Shown here: piece after piece, positions 8,687 through 15,777 of the stretch | Layout of the letters: every line of letters starts with the position of its first letter | Position numbering within the stretch: the stretch's first letter is position 1 | Notes under the pieces: generated by a model | Database searches by the model: none | What the model saw: the letters and a program-made list of their open reading frames with translations, nothing else | What the model was told of the DNA's origin: nothing | From: Bacteroidota bacterium | GTDB taxonomy: Bacteria > Bacteroidota > Bacteroidia > Chitinophagales > Chitinophagaceae | Length of the DNA: 33,220 bases | Direction of reading: 5' to 3' | Assembly (NCBI GenBank): GCA_023426425.1 | Contig: JAFAAT010000108.1 | Span: forward strand, 1 to 33,220 | Translations under genes and position numbers: made by a program

Positions 8687-8700
8687 CTGACAGAAGTCAG
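8687..8700. promoter_or_regulatory. Crp/Fnr-type box (TGAC-N4-GTCA)
   Basis: CTGAC-AGAA-GTCAG is a perfect 5-4-5 palindrome with the TGA-N6-TCA core read by Crp/Fnr proteins. It lies 39 bases upstream of the HMA-domain gene. On the minus strand TATATTTC (8677-8670), one base off TAnnTTTG, follows it. The same core occurs at four other intergenic sites in this window. Confidence 0.6.
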
Positions 8701-8714
8701 TTGAAAACAGCTGG

Positions 8715-9128
8715 CTAACCGTAATAAGTGAAGCAGGAGTGGAGTTTGTAAAGGGGTATGTCTTCCCAAAGTCCAGGCGGAGCGTTGGATCTGCTTTCCC
8801 TGCATAAGGGCAGACTGGTAAAGCGGATTTCCTGCTGATGGGCATAGTGGGGTAAAATGGCCAGATCAGTAAAGGAAAGCGGAGCTTTTATCTTTACCTG
8901 GTCTGTGTGCTGCTGGTCCTGTGAAATTTTGGAGACTACTACTTTATTCTCACAACAGCTATCACTCTGGTCTTCTTCATCGCTGCAATCACCACCCTCA
9001 CAACCAGCGCCTTTCAGGTAGACATTCCAAGATTCAAGGTTGTCGCCACAATAATGTGCGTGTACCATGACCCCTGATACTGCCAGCAGGTAAAGGATCA
9101 ACACAGGTATGACGAGCAGCTTCTTCAT
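8715..9128 (-). CDS. HYC_CC_PP family protein
   Basis: A 137-residue protein with an N-terminal hydrophobic signal or anchor (1-22). It has the three features that name the family: HYC (25-27), a CC pair (Cys58-59 in DSCCENK) and PP (NAPPG near the C-terminus). Further Cys (GCEGGDC) could bind metal. The family is found in Bacteroidota beside metal-related TonB receptors, and its function is not established. I chose the Met at 9128 over the one at 9143 because a perfect -7 element (9148-9141) overlaps the earlier start. It is the first gene of the probable metal-uptake group, and 66 bases separate it from the HMA gene. Confidence 0.8.
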   Translation of the reverse strand: MKKLLVIPVLILYLLAVSGVMVHAHYCGDNLESWNVYLKGAGCEGGDCSDEEDQSDSCCENKVVVSKISQDQQHTDQVKIKAPLSFTDLAILPHYAHQQEIRFTSLPLCRESRSNAPPGLWEDIPLYKLHSCFTYYG

Positions 9129-9140
9129 GAGAATGTACGG

Positions 9141-9148
9141 CAAAAATA
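9141..9148 (-). promoter_or_regulatory. -7 element of the HYC_CC_PP gene
   Basis: TATTTTTG on the minus strand is a perfect match to the Bacteroidota -7 consensus TAnnTTTG. It implies a transcript start near 9134, a few bases before the start codon. I saw no clear -33 TTG at the expected spacing. Confidence 0.55.
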
Positions 9149-9202
9149 CGAGTATTCGTCTTAACAGTTCGTTATATGATAACAGGAACCTTTTACATTA
9201 TT

Positions 9203-9268
9203 TTGTTCAAGGGACCCGTTGAGACGTAGCACGCTACGTCAGACGCTACCATGAACTCAATTGAACAA
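9203..9268. repeat. Nested inverted repeat between divergent promoters
   Basis: The outer arms are TTGTTCAA (9203-9210) and TTGAACAA (9261-9268). The inner arms are GACGTAGC (9223-9230) and GCTACGTC (9233-9240), separated by only AC. TTGAG and CTCAA add a partial middle pair. The inner part is an 18-base near-perfect palindrome. The element sits between two opposed -7 elements and could be an operator for one or both genes. Confidence 0.55.
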
Positions 9269-9277
9269 GCTAAAACA

Positions 9278-9285
9278 TAGATTTG
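9278..9285 (+). promoter_or_regulatory. -7 element of the thioesterase gene
   Basis: TAGATTTG matches TAnnTTTG perfectly and ends 4 bases before the ATG. Transcription would start at or next to the start codon, giving a leaderless or near-leaderless mRNA. TTG of the inverted-repeat arm (9261) lies upstream, but at shorter spacing than usual. Confidence 0.5.
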
Positions 9286-9289
9286 TACC

Positions 9290-9691
9290 ATGTTACAACT
9301 TTTTCCTCCCGGAGCCACCAGGGAATATCGTCATACAGTGACTGATGCTGATACCGCGGTATTCGAAAGCGGCCAGGTTCATGCGGTGTATTCCACATTT
9401 GCGCTGGCAAGGGATGCAGAATGGAGCGGACGTCTCTTTGTACTGGAAATGAAGGAGGATGGTGAAGAAGGTATTGGTACAGGCATCCACATCAGGCACC
9501 TTGCACCAGCACTGGTTGGGGAGGAGGTGGTCTTTATTGCCACACTCGCTTCCGTCGAAAAGAATGAGGTGATGACAGATTTTAAGGCTATGGTCGGAAG
9601 CCGAGTTGTCGCTACGGGTACGCAATGGCAAAAAATAGTCAGAAAGGACAAGCTCGACCGTCTGTTTGAAAGTCTTCGTGCAGGTTCCTGA
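9290..9691 (+). CDS. FlK-like hotdog thioesterase
   Basis: A 133-residue single hotdog-fold protein of the fluoroacetyl-CoA thioesterase (FlK) type. Thr36, Glu44 and His70 have exactly the spacing of the FlK catalytic residues Thr42, Glu50 and His76, and His70 lies in the diagnostic HLAPALVGEEV. It ends with the typical F.A.V...VVATGTQW strand. Most homologues are general acyl-CoA thioesterases, and the physiological substrate is unknown; fluoroacetyl-CoA is unlikely without other fluorometabolism genes. It is convergent with the CoA-transferase gene. The promoter element lies next to the ATG. Confidence 0.82.
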   Translation: MLQLFPPGATREYRHTVTDADTAVFESGQVHAVYSTFALARDAEWSGRLFVLEMKEDGEEGIGTGIHIRHLAPALVGEEVVFIATLASVEKNEVMTDFKAMVGSRVVATGTQWQKIVRKDKLDRLFESLRAGS

Positions 9692-9757
9692 ACGTGAGCG
9701 GATATGCTGCCATTCGTCCATCTCCCGGGTTGAGGTTTGTCCTTCAGCTTGCAGCTT

Positions 9758-11041
9758 TTATCGCTGCTTTCTGAATCTATCGTAAAACTCCCGCTCCAGA
9801 TTCTCGCGATGGTCAGGATGGGCAATGCTGATGAGCTTTTTAGCCCTTTGCTCCAGGTTTTGGCCATAAAGGTTTACCACACCATACTCGGTAACCACAT
9901 AGTGCACGTGCCCCCTGGTAGTCACTACACCCGCGCCTGGTTTCAATGAGGCCACAATCCTCGACATGCCCTTGCTGGTGACAGAGGGTAGGGCAATAAT
10001 TGGTTTGCCACCTTCCGAAAGTGAGGCTCCGCGCATAAAGTCCATCTGTCCTCCTATGCCTGAGTACTGGTAGGTGCCAATCGAGTCTGCACATACCTGA
10101 CCCGTTATGTCTACTTCCAATGCGCTGTTTATCGCCACTACCTTTGGATTCTGCCGGATGATGGATGTGTCATTCACAAATGCCACATCCATAAATGTGA
10201 CATTAGGATTGTCGTCAACAAAATCGTAAACCTTCCTCGTACCCACAGTAAACGTAGTTGCCAGCTTACCTCTCCTGATCTTTTTATGCTCATTGGTAAT
10301 AATTCCTTTTTCCACCAGTGGAACAACCCCATCGGAAAACATCTCTGTATGGACTCCCAGGCCTTTGTGGTTGTGCAGTGATTGCAACACGGCATCAGGA
10401 ATGGCACCTATACCCATTTGAAGGGTGGCGCCGTCTTCTATGAGTTCAGCTACAAACTTTCCGATCCTGGAGGCTGTAGCGTCAATCTTCGCTCCATAGT
10501 TCACTTCCGGCAAGGGAGATTCCTCCCATACCAACGCTGCAAACTTTGAGACATGAACCTGACCGTCACCATGGGTGCGGGGCATTAATGGATTTACCTG
10601 GGCGATCAGTCTTTTAGCGGTCCTTGCTGCACTTAACGCAGCGTCAATAGAGGTTCCCAACGTGCAATAGCCATGTTTGTCTGGTGGCGAGACCTGGAGC
10701 AGAGCTACGTCCAATGGTAAAATGCCCTGTGAAAACAGCCTCGGGATTTCACTCAGAAACACAGGTACATAGCCACCAGCTGCAGAATTTGCCCAGTCGC
10801 GTACATTGGCAGATACAAACAGCGAGTTCAGATAAAAGCTTTTCTGCACTTCAGGTGAGTTCCAGTCCATATCACCCAGTGTGCTGATGGCAACCAATTC
10901 TACGTCAGTGATAGTTCCTGCTCTTCTGAACAATGCTTCTACCAGTGGCTTGGGAGTGGCGGCGCTTCCATGAATAAACACCCGGTTGCCACTACTGACT
11001 AATTCAACTGCTTCATCTGCGGAAATGTACTTTGTCTCCAT
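9758..11041 (-). CDS. Acetyl-CoA hydrolase/transferase family protein
   Basis: A 427-residue family I CoA-transferase-like enzyme similar to 4-hydroxybutyrate or succinate:acetate CoA-transferases. Visible motifs are VFIHGSAATPKPLVEAL near the N-terminus, QVSPPDKHGYCTLGTS, the glycine-rich LQMGIGAIPDAV, and GLGVHTEMFSDG with Glu233 as the probable catalytic glutamate that forms the glutamyl-CoA thioester. The C-terminus carries TTRGHVHYVVTEYGVVNLYG, the family acyl-CoA binding segment. Length is normal. It lies 7 bases after the PLP decarboxylase gene on the same strand and is probably co-transcribed. The acyl substrate is not readable from sequence. Confidence 0.88.
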   Translation of the reverse strand: METKYISADEAVELVSSGNRVFIHGSAATPKPLVEALFRRAGTITDVELVAISTLGDMDWNSPEVQKSFYLNSLFVSANVRDWANSAAGGYVPVFLSEIPRLFSQGILPLDVALLQVSPPDKHGYCTLGTSIDAALSAARTAKRLIAQVNPLMPRTHGDGQVHVSKFAALVWEESPLPEVNYGAKIDATASRIGKFVAELIEDGATLQMGIGAIPDAVLQSLHNHKGLGVHTEMFSDGVVPLVEKGIITNEHKKIRRGKLATTFTVGTRKVYDFVDDNPNVTFMDVAFVNDTSIIRQNPKVVAINSALEVDITGQVCADSIGTYQYSGIGGQMDFMRGASLSEGGKPIIALPSVTSKGMSRIVASLKPGAGVVTTRGHVHYVVTEYGVVNLYGQNLEQRAKKLISIAHPDHRENLEREFYDRFRKQR

Positions 11042-11048
11042 TGACTTA

Positions 11049-12290
11049 TTAATTTTTTGCTTTCGATTTCCTGAGGTCTCTTATAAACTCTTCCAGGTGT
11101 TCCAGCTCCACATGGTCCATAATGACAATTTTATACCAACCTGGTTTTCCGGTGTGGCTGTCGGGGACAAGTCCGTACTTCAAAGCTATGGATTCTTCAA
11201 TGTCAGTGGCTCGCAACGTAATGATGTTCATGTTCTCCCGGTTGTAATATCTCACTCCGAGCCTGTCGAGGCGCTCACAACACCATCTCGTACGATAGAT
11301 CAGCTTGTTGATCTTCTCCAGCCAGCCATAGGGTCCATAAGTGAATAATATCATCCACACAGCAATGGCATTCGCACCGGAGCGGCTACCACTCAGCGTA
11401 ATGTCCATTCCCTGAACATACTGTGCCTCTTTTGTAAAGACATATTGCATCAATCCTTTTCTTACCAGGAAAATGCCTGTGCCATAGGGCGCCTGGAGCA
11501 TTTTGTGTGCATCCAGTGCCACGGAAGATACATGCTGGTTAGCAAAGTCTGCCTTACTGGTCTTGTCTTCAGGTCTGATGATGAACCCTCCAAAGGCGCC
11601 ATCGACGTGAATTTTAAATGGCAAACCCAGCCTGATCATGACTTCGGCATACGCGTCCGGATCATCTACACTTCCAAACATGGTGGTGCCTTTGTTGACG
11701 ATGATGATAAAGTACCTGACACCAGATGCTACAGCGTCAGTGATTTTTTCTTCCAAGGCACCGGTGTCAATTGCTCTTGTAGTAAAGTCGACAGGGATCT
11801 TATAACACCTGAGGTTAAGCAGGTTGGCAGCTTTTTCAATTGAATAGTGTGTGTCACTACTGCCAATCAGGGCAATCTGTTCATGTGTAGCACCGTGTTC
11901 CTGTATATAGAAGTTGCGATAGATCCATGCGGCCTGGATGTTAGCTTCTGTTCCTCCAGACGCTACATAGCCATCGCAGGAATAAGGTGTTGCTTTCAGC
12001 AAGTCCACACTCAGCAGTTCTATCACGTGTTTTTCGAGCTCCTGCGTTCCTCTGAAAAACTGTTCAGAGTCTCCCAGAGTATGGCAGCCTATGTGGTTGG
12101 GGTTTTGGACATAGGTCCTTAAAAGCGGCGCATCTTTAAGAAAAGAAGCATGTTCATAGAAAACATTGGGGTCCAGTTTAGAGGCGGGTATGCCCAGGCT
12201 TATACGTGCTGTGTAATCTATATTGCCCTGCAAAGCCTGGGTTATTAGTTTGTCCTGCTCCTGAAGGGAGATTTTTTTCCAGTATTTCAT
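11049..12290 (-). CDS. PLP-dependent group II decarboxylase
   Basis: A 413-residue fold-type I PLP enzyme of the group II decarboxylase type (glutamate, histidine, aromatic or diamine decarboxylases). Motifs are SGGTEANIQA (phosphate binding, about 111-120), DTHYS with His148 to stack on PLP, HVDGAFGG with Asp230 to pair with the pyridine nitrogen, and SVALDAHKMLQAPYG with Lys263 as the Schiff-base lysine. The short N-terminal region and HIGCHTLGDSE fit bacterial amino acid decarboxylases; the amino acid cannot be assigned. A perfect -7 element and an inverted repeat lie just upstream. The CoA-transferase gene follows after 7 bases. Confidence 0.85.
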   Translation of the reverse strand: MKYWKKISLQEQDKLITQALQGNIDYTARISLGIPASKLDPNVFYEHASFLKDAPLLRTYVQNPNHIGCHTLGDSEQFFRGTQELEKHVIELLSVDLLKATPYSCDGYVASGGTEANIQAAWIYRNFYIQEHGATHEQIALIGSSDTHYSIEKAANLLNLRCYKIPVDFTTRAIDTGALEEKITDAVASGVRYFIIIVNKGTTMFGSVDDPDAYAEVMIRLGLPFKIHVDGAFGGFIIRPEDKTSKADFANQHVSSVALDAHKMLQAPYGTGIFLVRKGLMQYVFTKEAQYVQGMDITLSGSRSGANAIAVWMILFTYGPYGWLEKINKLIYRTRWCCERLDRLGVRYYNRENMNIITLRATDIEESIALKYGLVPDSHTGKPGWYKIVIMDHVELEHLEEFIRDLRKSKAKN

Positions 12291-12306
12291 TGTATAAAAG
12301 TGATTG

Positions 12307-12314
12307 CAAAACTA
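12307..12314 (-). promoter_or_regulatory. -7 element of the PLP decarboxylase gene
   Basis: TAGTTTTG on the minus strand matches TAnnTTTG perfectly. The implied transcript start is about 10 bases before the start codon at 12290. An inverted repeat (12328-12356) covers the expected -33 region. Confidence 0.55.
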
Positions 12315-12327
12315 ATGTGCCCACCAT

Positions 12328-12356
12328 ATTGCACTAATGATAAACGTCAGTGCAAT
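12328..12356. promoter_or_regulatory. Inverted repeat, possible operator
   Basis: ATTGCACT (12328-12335) and AGTGCAAT (12349-12356) are perfect 8-base inverted arms separated by 13 bases. Arm centres are 21 bases apart, two helical turns, as for a dimeric regulator. It overlaps the region just upstream of the PLP decarboxylase -7 element, so repression is plausible. The regulator is unknown. Confidence 0.45.
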
Positions 12357-12388
12357 CGTCGTTTTTATGTTGATTCTTCCTTCAGGCA

Positions 12389-12402
12389 ATGACAGAAGTC
12401 AT
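12389..12402. promoter_or_regulatory. Crp/Fnr-type box (TGAC-N4-GTCA)
   Basis: ATGAC-AGAA-GTCAT is a perfect 5-4-5 palindrome, differing from the box at 8687 only in the outermost pair. It lies between the PLP decarboxylase and the fasciclin gene, 116 bases before the latter, and could serve either. Confidence 0.55.
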
Positions 12403-12517
12403 TCTGAAAATCTGTTTCAATAGCGGGATTTTTCGAACTCCTGAAGTGAATATATGAGCAATATCATTTTATTCAGGTATGCACCGATATAGCTTTATCT
12501 AACTAAACTTACAAAAT

Positions 12518-13078
12518 ATGAAACAGCATGTTCTGGAAATGATCGCCTTTGCCACATTCACCATGTTTTCCGTTAGCTGTGCTGATAGCACACCAGACAG
12601 CACCCCCTCAGTATCTGAACCCACCACCGCCCTAACCGGACAATCCGGTGTGCAGGATGATGTATCACAGAAGAATGTTGTGCAGGTAGCAGTAGCCAGC
12701 AAAGATCATTCTACTCTGGTGAAGGCAGTTCAACAGGCTGAACTGGTTGATGCGCTGAGCAATGCGGGACCCTTTACTGTTTTTGCTCCGGTGAATGAAG
12801 CTTTTGATAAGCTACCCGGTGGTACAATGGAAGACCTTATGAAGCCTGAAAATAAGGACAAGCTGGCCGACATACTTCAGTATCACGTGTCGGTGGGTGT
12901 GTTTAGGGAAGAAATGCTACAGGATGGACAGAAGATTGGTCAGGTGAATGGCAGCAACATTACCGTCACGAAGAACGGTGCCGACCTGTTTATCAATAAT
13001 TCAGCAAAGGTTATTGCCTCTGTCGTCGCTTCAAATGGTATTGTGTACGTAATTGATGGAGTCCTGTTGCCTGAATAA
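12518..13078 (+). CDS. Fasciclin-domain lipoprotein
   Basis: A 186-residue protein with a signal peptide ending in a lipobox-like SVSC (Cys21), then a Ser/Thr/Pro-rich linker to about residue 55, then one fasciclin (FAS1) domain. FAS1 motifs are seen in order: STLVKAVQQAELVDALSNAG, FTVFAPVNEAFDKLP and LADILQYHV, and it ends VVASNGIVYVIDGVLLP. FAS1 domains mediate adhesion or protein-protein contact outside the cytoplasm. The gene has a TGAC-N4-GTCA box in its upstream region and a near-perfect -7 (TAGCTTTA, 12490-12497). It is convergent with crp and shares a strong terminator with it. Confidence 0.88.
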   Translation: MKQHVLEMIAFATFTMFSVSCADSTPDSTPSVSEPTTALTGQSGVQDDVSQKNVVQVAVASKDHSTLVKAVQQAELVDALSNAGPFTVFAPVNEAFDKLPGGTMEDLMKPENKDKLADILQYHVSVGVFREEMLQDGQKIGQVNGSNITVTKNGADLFINNSAKVIASVVASNGIVYVIDGVLLPE

Positions 13079-13096
13079 AAATATCTAACCTGTTTT

Positions 13097-13130
13097 AAAC
13101 ACGAAAGCTCCCCGGGAGCTTTCGTGTTTT
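13097..13130. terminator. Bidirectional terminator
   Basis: The arms AAACACGAAAGCTCCC (13097-13112) and GGGAGCTTTCGTGTTT (13114-13129) are a perfect 16-base inverted repeat around one C, with T-rich tails on both strands. It sits between the convergent fasciclin and crp genes, and the crp stop codon begins at its last arm base. Confidence 0.9.
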
Positions 13131-13857
13131 ACAGGAACGACTGAGGCTGATACAGATTAGCTGTCCGTTTAAGTTTGTTCTGATCAATAATTCTGATTTT
13201 CTTTCCTACGAACCCAATAATTTCCTCGCTCTTAAAGTCCGAAAGCAATCTAATAGTCGTCTCCGTGGCAGTACCTACCAGGTCTGCGATTTCTTCCCTT
13301 GTCAGTAACACATTGATTGTATCGCTGTTTTCTTCAAACCCGTACGTCTCTTTGAGAAACAATAAGCCACGTGCCAGTCTTTCACGTACCGGTCTTTGTG
13401 CAAGCTCTGTTAGATGGTTTTCAGCTTGTTTCAGATCATTAGTCAAAAGCTGAATGATGCCCATTGCCAGCTTCATATTGGAGCTGAGAACTTCAAAAAA
13501 TACATCCTTTGGTATGAAAACAAGGTTGCTGTCTTCTATAGCCACCGCACTAGCGTTATACTTTTCGTGACAAAATAGCGCACGATACCCGAGAAGGTCT
13601 CCAGCTTTGGCCATTCTAAGGATTTGCATCTTCCCGTCGTCCCCGCTGTGTTCGACTTTCACTTTGCCTTTATCAATCCCGTAAATGCCGAGAGGATAGC
13701 TTCCTTCATTGAACACTGGTTGTCCCTTCGGGAAGAACAGGCAGTCTTTTCTTTGATTAAATAGTTCCATCTGTTGGTCTGAAAGACAGGAGAATAAGGA
13801 TTGGTGGGTAAGGTCGCAATCTCCGAAGACCCGGTATGGCGCGTGTTTATGTTTCAT
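13129..13857 (-). CDS. Crp/Fnr family transcription regulator
   Basis: A 242-residue protein with an N-terminal cyclic-nucleotide-type sensor barrel (about 30-145, with FNEGSYPLGIYGIDKGKVKV), a long dimer helix, and a C-terminal winged HTH (about 184-225, LTREEIADLVGTATET). The recognition helix keeps Glu199 and Arg203 at the spacing of CRP Glu181/Arg185, the pair that reads TGA-N6-TCA. Cys14, Cys24, Cys39 and Cys96 are present but do not have the FNR cluster spacing, so the signal (NO through haem, oxygen or redox) is open. It is divergent from the NorC-like gene, with two matching palindromes between them. Likely controller of the denitrification genes and of itself. Confidence 0.9.
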   Translation of the reverse strand: MKHKHAPYRVFGDCDLTHQSLFSCLSDQQMELFNQRKDCLFFPKGQPVFNEGSYPLGIYGIDKGKVKVEHSGDDGKMQILRMAKAGDLLGYRALFCHEKYNASAVAIEDSNLVFIPKDVFFEVLSSNMKLAMGIIQLLTNDLKQAENHLTELAQRPVRERLARGLLFLKETYGFEENSDTINVLLTREEIADLVGTATETTIRLLSDFKSEEIIGFVGKKIRIIDQNKLKRTANLYQPQSFL

Positions 13858-13878
13858 AAACGCTGTTTCTTATAAACG

Positions 13879-13886
13879 CAAAATTA
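13879..13886 (-). promoter_or_regulatory. -7 element of crp
   Basis: TAATTTTG on the minus strand matches TAnnTTTG perfectly, with an implied start near 13873 and a leader of about 15 bases. The nearest palindrome (13920-13933) is then centred about 50 bases upstream, so autoregulation is possible. Confidence 0.55.
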
Positions 13887-13919
13887 CCTGCATCGTGGCT
13901 GCGCACTACGTTAACCCTC

Positions 13920-13933
13920 CTGACACTAGTCAG
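13920..13933. promoter_or_regulatory. Crp/Fnr-type box 1 in the crp-norC intergenic region
   Basis: CTGAC-ACTA-GTCAG is a fully self-complementary 14-mer with the TGA-N6-TCA core. Its centre is 22 bases from that of box 2, two turns of DNA, so the two would face the same side of the helix. Confidence 0.65.
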
Positions 13934-13941
13934 CTTGATCC

Positions 13942-13955
13942 ATGACATCGGTCAT
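13942..13955. promoter_or_regulatory. Crp/Fnr-type box 2 in the crp-norC intergenic region
   Basis: ATGAC-ATCG-GTCAT has perfect 5-base arms. Its centre is about 42 bases upstream of the transcript start implied by the -7-like TTTCTTTG (13978-13985). That is the usual position for activation by Fnr-type regulators. Confidence 0.65.
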
Positions 13956-13977
13956 ATTTCAAAGCATGTTCCTGCTG

Positions 13978-13985
13978 TTTCTTTG
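13978..13985 (+). promoter_or_regulatory. Probable -7 element of the norC operon
   Basis: TTTCTTTG matches TAnnTTTG at all but the second base. A transcript start near 13990 would leave a leader of about 13 bases before the TTG start of the NorC-like gene. The weak element fits a promoter that needs an activator. Confidence 0.4.
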
Positions 13986-14002
13986 GCTTCCAATGATCTC
14001 AT

Positions 14003-14392
14003 TTGAGAAGTGTACTTACCATATTGTCTGTTGTGTTCCTCTGCTATTCGCTGATTGTTTACAAATACAGTGATCCCAGGCAGGGTAGCCTTCGGCCTGG
14101 TGAACAAGTGCTCGCAGGCTGGGACACCTGGCAGCAGAAGAATTGTCAGAGTTGTCACCAGATATACGGCCTGGGTGGTTATGCCGGTCCGGATCTCACT
14201 AATACAGTCCGTCAGCGTTCGCCGGAGTATTTAAAGGCGATAATCAAATCCGGAACAGCAGCCATGCCGGACTTCAGGTTAAGCCCAAAACAGGTTGATG
14301 AACTTGTTGCTTTTCTTGATTGGGTTGATAAAACGGGTGCTTCAAAAGTGCCAGATTCTCTGGTACACTGGACAGGTAGCTATAGACAATGA
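14003..14392 (+). CDS. NorC-like membrane-anchored cytochrome c
   Basis: A 129-residue protein with one N-terminal membrane anchor (about 4-20) and a single haem c site, CQSCH (Cys48, Cys51, His52), with Met88 in AAMPDF as the probable second ligand. WDTWQQKNCQSCHQIYGLGGYAGPDL has the layout of NorC, the electron-accepting subunit of nitric oxide reductase. The frame has no ATG near its beginning and an in-frame stop at 13994; TTG at 14003 is the likely start. It overlaps the NorB-like gene by ATGA. Two Crp-type boxes precede it. Confidence 0.8.
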   Translation: MRSVLTILSVVFLCYSLIVYKYSDPRQGSLRPGEQVLAGWDTWQQKNCQSCHQIYGLGGYAGPDLTNTVRQRSPEYLKAIIKSGTAAMPDFRLSPKQVDELVAFLDWVDKTGASKVPDSLVHWTGSYRQ

Positions 14393-15777
14393 ATATGAGC
14401 AAAAGCCTGAAGATATTAACTGGTTTCAGTCTGCTCTTGCTGGCAGCAGCTCTCTTCTTTGGAATGATCAGTGGCTTTGCATTTCTATATCCGGGCAGCT
14501 TTAATGAATACCTCCCTTTTTACCAGCTACGTCCCATGCACGTTTCTGCTGCGTTATTCTGGATTATCTCCGGGGCAACAACAGGTATTCTTTTTTACAA
14601 GCAGCAGGTATTCGGAGCAAAGGAAAACTTTTTGGACAGAACCTTTGTTCTCCTCTGGCTGAGCTCCATTATTGCTGTGTTTGTGTTTTATGCCTTCAAA
14701 CAATTCGGAGGAAGGGAATACTGGGAGTTTCCTCCTTTTTTAGGTATTCCGATTTTGCTTGCATGGTTTTGCCTGATAGGCTCCTACTTTAAGGCGTGGA
14801 GACGGAGACCTGCGCCCACTCCTTTGTATATCTGGATGTGGAGTACCGGAATTATCTTCTTTCTGATCACCTTTCTAGAGCAAAACCTCTATCAGATACC
14901 GTGGTTCAGGGAGTCTTTTCTTCGGGAGCTGACTGTCCAATGGAAGTCTAATGGAGCTATGGTCGGTGCCTGGAATCAAATGATCTATGGCACTTCGTTG
15001 TTTATAGCTGTGAAGTTGTCAGGAGACACAAAAGCTGGGAATAGCAACAAAGCCTTTTTCTTTTACTTCCTGGGGCTTACTAACCTTATGTTCAATTGGG
15101 GTCATCATATTTATAATCTTCCAACCAGCTCATGGATACGCCATATTTCTTATGCCATCAGTATGACTGAATGGATACTGTTCATCAGCATACTCCGCGA
15201 CTTCAGGAAGAAAACTTCGCAACAAAGGCACAGCGGGCGAATTAGCTATAGATTTCTGATAGTTGCGGAGTACTGGGTTTTTGCGAATCTCTGCCTGGCC
15301 CTGATGATGAGTATTCCAGCAATAAACCGTTATACACACGGCACGCATATCACTGTAGCTCATGCCATGGGGGCAACAATAGGAATCAATTCAATGATAC
15401 TGCTTGCTTCCCTGGCAACAATGCTGAAGGTTGACAGGCTTGCTTTAAGGCGCAGACAGAATATCAGGTTCGCCTTCAGGATTTTTCAGTTTGCATTTGT
15501 TGTCTTCTGGCTAGCACTGATTGTTGCTGGTGTTCTTAAAGGATACAGGGAAGTAGCGCTGGGGATTGCCGATTTCCAGATCGTCATGAAACCCATTTGG
15601 CCGGTATTGCTGGTTTTTGTCCTTGCAGGAGTGGTCATGTTTGTCAGTATGGTCTCCATTGTCTTTCAGTTTATCTCAGCACTGCGACTGCCTCCTTTGT
15701 CTGCTACAGCAGGCCTACCTGTCGCCACCACAACTCAGATACCAGCGAGTGCAGAAAAGCCAAAACAACTTATATGA
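14389..15777 (+). CDS. NorB-like haem-copper oxidoreductase, atypical active site
   Basis: A 462-residue protein with 12 predicted membrane segments, the core fold of haem-copper oxidase subunit I. Likely low-spin haem ligand His51 (LRPMHVSAALFW), FeB ligands His239-His240 (NWGHHIYN) and the high-spin haem ligand His325 (THITVAHAMG) are present. The segment that should bring the third FeB ligand (about 183-200, WKSNGAMVGAW) has no His, and the nearby NorB Glu is also absent; Met327 stands where NorB has the second haem b His. With a NorC-like partner, NO reduction is the best guess, but another NO or O2 chemistry is possible. Its stop overlaps the MbnP start by ATGA. Confidence 0.75.
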   Translation: MNMSKSLKILTGFSLLLLAAALFFGMISGFAFLYPGSFNEYLPFYQLRPMHVSAALFWIISGATTGILFYKQQVFGAKENFLDRTFVLLWLSSIIAVFVFYAFKQFGGREYWEFPPFLGIPILLAWFCLIGSYFKAWRRRPAPTPLYIWMWSTGIIFFLITFLEQNLYQIPWFRESFLRELTVQWKSNGAMVGAWNQMIYGTSLFIAVKLSGDTKAGNSNKAFFFYFLGLTNLMFNWGHHIYNLPTSSWIRHISYAISMTEWILFISILRDFRKKTSQQRHSGRISYRFLIVAEYWVFANLCLALMMSIPAINRYTHGTHITVAHAMGATIGINSMILLASLATMLKVDRLALRRRQNIRFAFRIFQFAFVVFWLALIVAGVLKGYREVALGIADFQIVMKPIWPVLLVFVLAGVVMFVSMVSIVFQFISALRLPPLSATAGLPVATTTQIPASAEKPKQLI

